Shown here: positions 61,001 through 64,000 of the stretch, one piece after another
Position numbering within the stretch: position 1 is the stretch's first letter
How the letters are laid out: each line of letters opens with the position of its first letter
NCBI GenBank assembly: GCA_001599295.1
Contig: BCGN01000005.1
Location: 620,001 to 684,000 of the forward strand
Source of the DNA: Sporopachydermia quercuum
Taxonomy: Eukaryota > Ascomycota > Sporopachydermiomycetes > Sporopachydermiales > Sporopachydermiaceae
Direction of reading: 5' to 3'
DNA: 64,000 nucleotides
Program-made: the position numbers and the translations under genes
The notes under the pieces: model-generated
What the model was told of the DNA's origin: nothing
What the model saw: the letters and a program-made list of their open reading frames with translations, nothing else
Database searches by the model: none

Positions 61001-62163
61001 AACATGAGACTCTAGTGAAAGAAATAAATGTTATAATAACTGAAATTCAAGAGTTGGAGAGTAAATTCGATGCTAAACGAGCAGAAGCTGAAGAAACAAA
61101 AGAACATTTAGAAGAACTGGTAGCAGCAGCACAAGGAACAGAATTTCTGAAAATAGAACTTGAAGGTCAAATCAATCAACAAAAGGATATAATTAGTAGA
61201 GAAGAGAAATCGATTCAGTCAATTCAAAACACTCTATCCTCATTGTCGTTACACAATATTGAGGATTTGACGCCATGGGAAAAAGAGAGGGATTCAAAAG
61301 ATAACGACGAGAATGATGAAGAAGAAAATGATGAAGAAACCGAGAAACAGAAAGAACGTGGACCCGTTAAGGAAAATGGTAATGATCCAGCTGAAAATCC
61401 TGATGCAGAAAATGCAATGGATATTGATGAAGATAATGATGAACCAGCAAATACTCAATCAGCCTATACATTGGTTGAGCTATCAAACGATGAACTAGAA
61501 TCAATCAATGGTAAACGATTAAGAAAAGATATTGAGGAGTTGGAGCATGAGATTGCTAACTCTGTTGTGGATTATGATATCTTGGAAGAATACTCTAGAA
61601 GATTCAACGAGTATAGAAAGAGAAAACATGAGCTGAATCAAGCGGTCAATGAAAGAGATGTCATTAGAAAGAATGCTGATGAGTTGAGGAAAAGAAGATT
61701 AGATGAATTCATGGAAGGATTCAATACAATCTCTGTTTATCTCAAGGAAATGTATCAAATGATTACCATGGGTGGTAATGCTGAATTGGAACTAGTTGAT
61801 AGTTTAGATCCATTTTCTGAAGGTATTCTATTCTCAGTAATGCCACCAAAAAAGAGTTGGAGAAACATCTCTAATCTTTCTGGTGGTGAAAAGACTCTAA
61901 GTTCGTTAGCTCTAGTTTTCGCTTTACACCGTTACAAGCCAACTCCGTTATATGTTATGGATGAAATTGATGCTGCATTGGATTTCAGAAATGTGTCAAT
62001 TGTTGCTAACTATATCAAGGAGAAAACCAAGAATGCTCAGTTTATTGTTATTTCATTACGAAACAATATGTTCGAGTTAGCACAACAGCTCGTTGGTATT
62101 TATAAAGTCAACAACATGACTAGAAGTGTTGCTTTACAAAATAAGGAACTCCTTCATAATTAA
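57979..62163 (+). CDS. SMC4: Smc4, condensin ATPase subunit
   Basis: A 1394-aa SMC ATPase that pairs with Smc2 in condensin to compact mitotic chromosomes. The in-frame open region extends to 57952, but the first in-frame ATG is 57979 (MSSVGIRGGRSKV). Domains: disordered head with SP/TP-like sites (1-125), Walker A GPNGSGKSN (about 163), coiled coil, hinge around 655-770 (SGRVDGFYGRLGDLGTIDKK; TLTGGGHSVAKSGM just after), second coiled coil, then an acidic insert near 1105-1160. The ABC signature LSGGEKTLSSLALVFALH (about 1299) and Walker B PLYVMDEIDAALDFRN (about 1322) follow. The RQTKLSSLIHYSE and FGFRASKMRQ context is typical of Smc4 rather than Smc1-3. No intron. Divergent from ARP6 as in S. 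cerevisiae. Confidence 0.97.
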   Translation: MSSVGIRGGRSKVIEEPDDDEISESGSINNSMVENQPPISEPLPHKITETRPIPPRKTIGPLSDVSNIQNVQETIARRLSIKEPTPLVEPPSVDMELETVALTPNIQESESIIRNLATKKVAPKEETHGPRLVIRKLVLTNFKSYAGEQTIGPFHSSFSAVVGPNGSGKSNVIDSLLFVFGFRASKMRQTKLSSLIHYSEAFPNLDFCSVDIHFQAVIDNDDGTVTEIQDSELMVSRKAFKNNSSKYYINSRESTYSIVTSMLKEKEIDLDHKRFLILQGEVESIAQMKPKAEKENDDGLLEYLEDLIGTAQYKQPIEDSIVKVEQLNDICLEKENRFNIVDTELKALEEKKDSVISYLSHENDLVMKKSACLQLERYNSLRNIDTGKQVLHELTAKLNEEQEKNKGSQEIINQLKSAYEIFQKDQSLLNKHVEALKKKHKEAERKSIALETKKRHLESTLNKSEKQLAAALTAKNQAENRIVDYNQEVQETQEKIANFEKELEQENHLLEEIRIKLKDKTQPFTDKIGRYQKELEPWRNKIKEKSAEIEVTKSQIDLFNDKKAQLERQVEEAKLRIESIMKQGRSKEREMLALTKEQDHVKEQIKLGGEECSHASQKLEEMKVELSNIRQRVNDAKSAIDTTQNQSKVLKGLTRLAESGRVDGFYGRLGDLGTIDKKYDIAISTACPQLNNMVVRTVEVGQQCIEHLKKHNLGRAKFILLDKLPKRDLSPISTPQNVPRLFDLIKFQDDQFAPAFYSALYDTLVAKDIEQAKAIAYGAKRWRVVTLDGKLIDKSGTLTGGGHSVAKSGMRSSDRASVSASDMAKMEEALTAKEKKVALGEKAYEEMIEMFNSLKDKEPQIELQISKSNLEIESLTKELADRQKSFKELSKELEQPDVDESKKALVEEQYNLLKQEVESLKAQTKEKESLIEELQEQIMDAGGLELRQQKCKVDSISERMEILKEKLNANVMAFTKTKNQLKKQIKISESAEEEINTVKQEFDRITGEHETLVKEINVIITEIQELESKFDAKRAEAEETKEHLEELVAAAQGTEFLKIELEGQINQQKDIISREEKSIQSIQNTLSSLSLHNIEDLTPWEKERDSKDNDENDEEENDEETEKQKERGPVKENGNDPAENPDAENAMDIDEDNDEPANTQSAYTLVELSNDELESINGKRLRKDIEELEHEIANSVVDYDILEEYSRRFNEYRKRKHELNQAVNERDVIRKNADELRKRRLDEFMEGFNTISVYLKEMYQMITMGGNAELELVDSLDPFSEGILFSVMPPKKSWRNISNLSGGEKTLSSLALVFALHRYKPTPLYVMDEIDAALDFRNVSIVANYIKEKTKNAQFIVISLRNNMFELAQQLVGIYKVNNMTRSVALQNKELLHN

Positions 62164-62471
62164 AAGTGCTCTTGTCATTTTGCTAAGCTGTACTCCCTTT
62201 CTTGAACTAATTTATTTCTTACGTTGTCATTTACACGAGAATGTGTTTTGTTTACTTTTTGTTTGTTTATTGTTAATACTATATGTATTAGTTTTATTGG
62301 CATTGTGATTATGATATCATAATCACGATAATCGTCTTCCATCTTTCACTAAAAATTTTTATGTAGTATTATTCAATTCAATGTAATATATATAGTTACA
62401 GAGATCTTTATAAAACCTGAAATCATATAAGACGATTGAACTTCACTACTGCCTTCTTTTCCCCTCGTTTG
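62164..62471. other. Convergent gap SMC4/VTC5
   Basis: 308 bp holding both 3' ends; T-rich on the plus strand after SMC4. A palindrome gattatgatatcataatc lies at about 62307-62325, a possible bidirectional 3'-end element. Confidence 0.5.
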
Positions 62472-64000
62472 TCACACAGCACTCAACGTCCACACTATTC
62501 CGCCAACAGCAACACATATAACAACAAAAACTGAGCAAATCACAGTAAATTGATGTCCTAGACCTGGAACTTCAGTTCTCCGTAGAAATAACACGGTTGC
62601 AAATCCACACAACAATAGCGAGAATAATAAACCAGTAATAATCAAACCAACCAAGGTTGGTGTCAACACATTAATAGGTGGATTGAGTGATGGATCCGGT
62701 TGGGAAGGCGATGAAGTAGATACAATGACCCCAGTGACAATGGCTGATATTAATGCAGATAAAAACAATGCAATAGTATAGAAAAAGGTCAATACAGCAT
62801 CATGCTGTTGTACCTTTATTTGATAATAATCAAATTCATCCTGTAATGCATATGAACGAGGCACCACGCCTCTACGATTAGACAACAGTCTATCTGTTTC
62901 ATATCCATTATCGTCTTCATCTTCGTCGCCAGTAAATGATGATTGGGATGACGCCGTCTCAATTCCCAACCAGTTCTTTATCTTCTGTTTACCATGATTT
63001 AAGGAACTAGCAATTTTCATCAAGAAATCCAACGACGTATCATTAAAGAAAGAGATTTCACTACCATCTTCTTGTGAGATAAAGAACCCAGGATCGTCTT
63101 CTTCGTCAGGATGATCAAATTCATTCCAGTAACGGATCTGAGAAGGTTGGTTGGCGACTTCTGCATTGTGTTGTTGATTTTTCACAGCTACAGCTAATTG
63201 AGATTTCACTGTTCCATTATTAATGTCGTAGGCACTTTTCCGCTTGACAACAGGACGTTCTGGGACTTTTCTAATATCCGTACCATTATCTAACAAATGC
63301 TGCCAGCTGACTGGGAAACTCAAGGCATCTTGTTTAAATGATGCTATACTCTGTAAAAATAAAGAAAAACCAGGAATACAATAAACTAGATGTGATTTGG
63401 AGAATTGGGTGACCCATTCAGGAGGAGACTTTAAAGAAGGGTGCCATCTGATTTGAAGAACATTATGAGGAAATTGATAACCTGAAGAGTCATCTGCTTC
63501 AAAATCAATGCTCTTTCGTGACTCGTCGTCACCATAAAGACGAATATTAGTATCTAAAACAGCGTGTATTTTAGATTGACCATTACTTTGAGTAAGTGGG
63601 CTATTATCTATCGACTCATATTTCAGCTGGGTAGAAACTGATTTTGCAATTGATGATACTTTTCTTTGTTTAATCCATTGAACAGCCATTCTATCCATAT
63701 TACTCAGTTCATTCAATTCAGCTTGTAATTCTTCATCAGTCTGATCGGTTGATTGTAAAGAGTTATCGACAATCTTGGAAGCCAAAGGCTTTTTCAGTAA
63801 AGCAGTAGCATAACCTCTAAGACCACCTATAGGGGAGTAAAGAAAGTACTCATTGGTGTTCACTGAATCTATCCAACGAACTTGAGCTGGCTCAGAGTTA
63901 TTTTGCAATGAATAGAGCTTTCTTTCGTCATCTAAGTAGACTGTTTTGATTTCTTTACTGCCATCATCAATGGGAACATCCTCATTGTCAATATTTTCAG
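62472..64000 (-). CDS. VTC5: Vtc5-like subunit of the vacuolar transporter chaperone complex (partial)
   Basis: The C-terminal part of a gene that continues past the right edge; the frame stays open to 64000, so the visible start at 63908 is not real. The first visible part matches the polyphosphate-polymerase-like (TTM) domain of VTC proteins: YFLYSPIGGLRGYATALLK, KIHAVLDTNIRLYGDDES, and PPEWVTQFSKSHLVYCIPGF (yeast Vtc4 [20 protein letters not shown]). The catalytic glutamate/lysine strand (VLEVKL in Vtc4) is VLQIRW here, and the NRTAFQ motif is missing, which fits the non-catalytic accessory subunit Vtc5. Three membrane spans end the protein. The N-terminal SPX domain would lie outside. In S. 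cerevisiae VTC5 (YDR089W) is close to SSS1-RRP1. Confidence 0.85.
   Translation of the reverse strand, partial: ENIDNEDVPIDDGSKEIKTVYLDDERKLYSLQNNSEPAQVRWIDSVNTNEYFLYSPIGGLRGYATALLKKPLASKIVDNSLQSTDQTDEELQAELNELSNMDRMAVQWIKQRKVSSIAKSVSTQLKYESIDNSPLTQSNGQSKIHAVLDTNIRLYGDDESRKSIDFEADDSSGYQFPHNVLQIRWHPSLKSPPEWVTQFSKSHLVYCIPGFSLFLQSIASFKQDALSFPVSWQHLLDNGTDIRKVPERPVVKRKSAYDINNGTVKSQLAVAVKNQQHNAEVANQPSQIRYWNEFDHPDEEDDPGFFISQEDGSEISFFNDTSLDFLMKIASSLNHGKQKIKNWLGIETASSQSSFTGDEDEDDNGYETDRLLSNRRGVVPRSYALQDEFDYYQIKVQQHDAVLTFFYTIALFLSALISAIVTGVIVSTSSPSQPDPSLNPPINVLTPTLVGLIITGLLFSLLLCGFATVLFLRRTEVPGLGHQFTVICSVFVVICVAVGGIVWTLSAV

Noticed and set aside
1-64000. Mobile elements, CRISPR arrays and virus-derived sequence
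   Set aside because: No reverse transcriptase, integrase, transposase or capsid-like frame, no long terminal repeats and no regularly spaced repeat array was found.

Overview
The window is nuclear DNA of a budding yeast (Saccharomycotina). It is AT-rich and gene-dense, with 24 confident protein genes, one doubtful small gene and one initiator tRNA-Met. CTG encodes leucine at two highly conserved positions (ENT1 MLDKRL, CTG at 25834; CAB1 DIGGSLAK, CTG at 43876), so this is not a CUG-Ser or CUG-Ala yeast. Ten genes carry a total of 20 short introns (68-151 nt), with GTATGT/GTAAGT-like donors and CTAAC/TACTAAC branch sites close to the 3' AG. That is far denser than in Saccharomyces cerevisiae. 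Gene order is nevertheless strikingly like the pre-duplication Saccharomycetaceae ancestor. A Phaffomycetaceae-like lineage would fit, but the species is not assigned.

Layout. 0.3-24.3 kb: CDH1(-), SWD1(-), ERP1/6(+), VPS8(+), a spliced CFEM-type GPI protein gene(+), ERG26(-), NUP60(-), TFC3(+), EFM5(+). In S. cerevisiae these genes (all but the CFEM one) lie beside CEN1 (VPS8, TFC3, NUP60, ERP1, SWD1) and CEN7 (CDH1, ERP6, ERG26, EFM5), which are sister centromere regions from the whole-genome duplication. Here they form one unduplicated block. The divergent NUP60/TFC3 gap (17163-17995) is exactly where CEN1 sits in S. cerevisiae, but no CDEI-II-III point centromere is visible.

25.4-43.3 kb: ENT1 epsin(+), a doubtful small spliced ORF, ILV1(-), a DCW1/DFG5 GPI mannosidase(+), tRNA-iMet(-), a MAPR/cytochrome b5-like membrane protein(-), and a 1210-aa Zn(II)2Cys6 regulator(-), followed by a 2.5 kb non-coding region. 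43.4-50.7 kb: CAB1(+) and KRE28(-) convergent, as in S. cerevisiae, then a PEX11-family gene(+) and a YMC-type mitochondrial carrier(+). 51.1-64 kb: NMT1(-), SSS1(-), RRP1(-), ARP6(-), SMC4(+), VTC5(-, cut by the window end). SSS1-RRP1-VTC5 (S. cerevisiae chr IV) and ARP6-SMC4 (chr XII) are merged here as expected of a pre-duplication order.

The genes are core cellular functions: mitosis (CDH1, SMC4, KRE28), chromatin and transcription (SWD1, ARP6, TFC3), secretion and endocytosis (ERP, SSS1, VPS8, ENT1, NUP60) and metabolism (ERG26, ILV1, CAB1, NMT1). I found no transposon, virus-derived element, CRISPR array or toxin gene. The most interesting signals are the ancestral pericentromeric block without a recognisable centromere, the hidden multi-exon genes (CFEM protein, SSS1, EFM5, ARP6), a 19-bp perfect inverted repeat at 3085-3147, and several ordered repeats in promoters.
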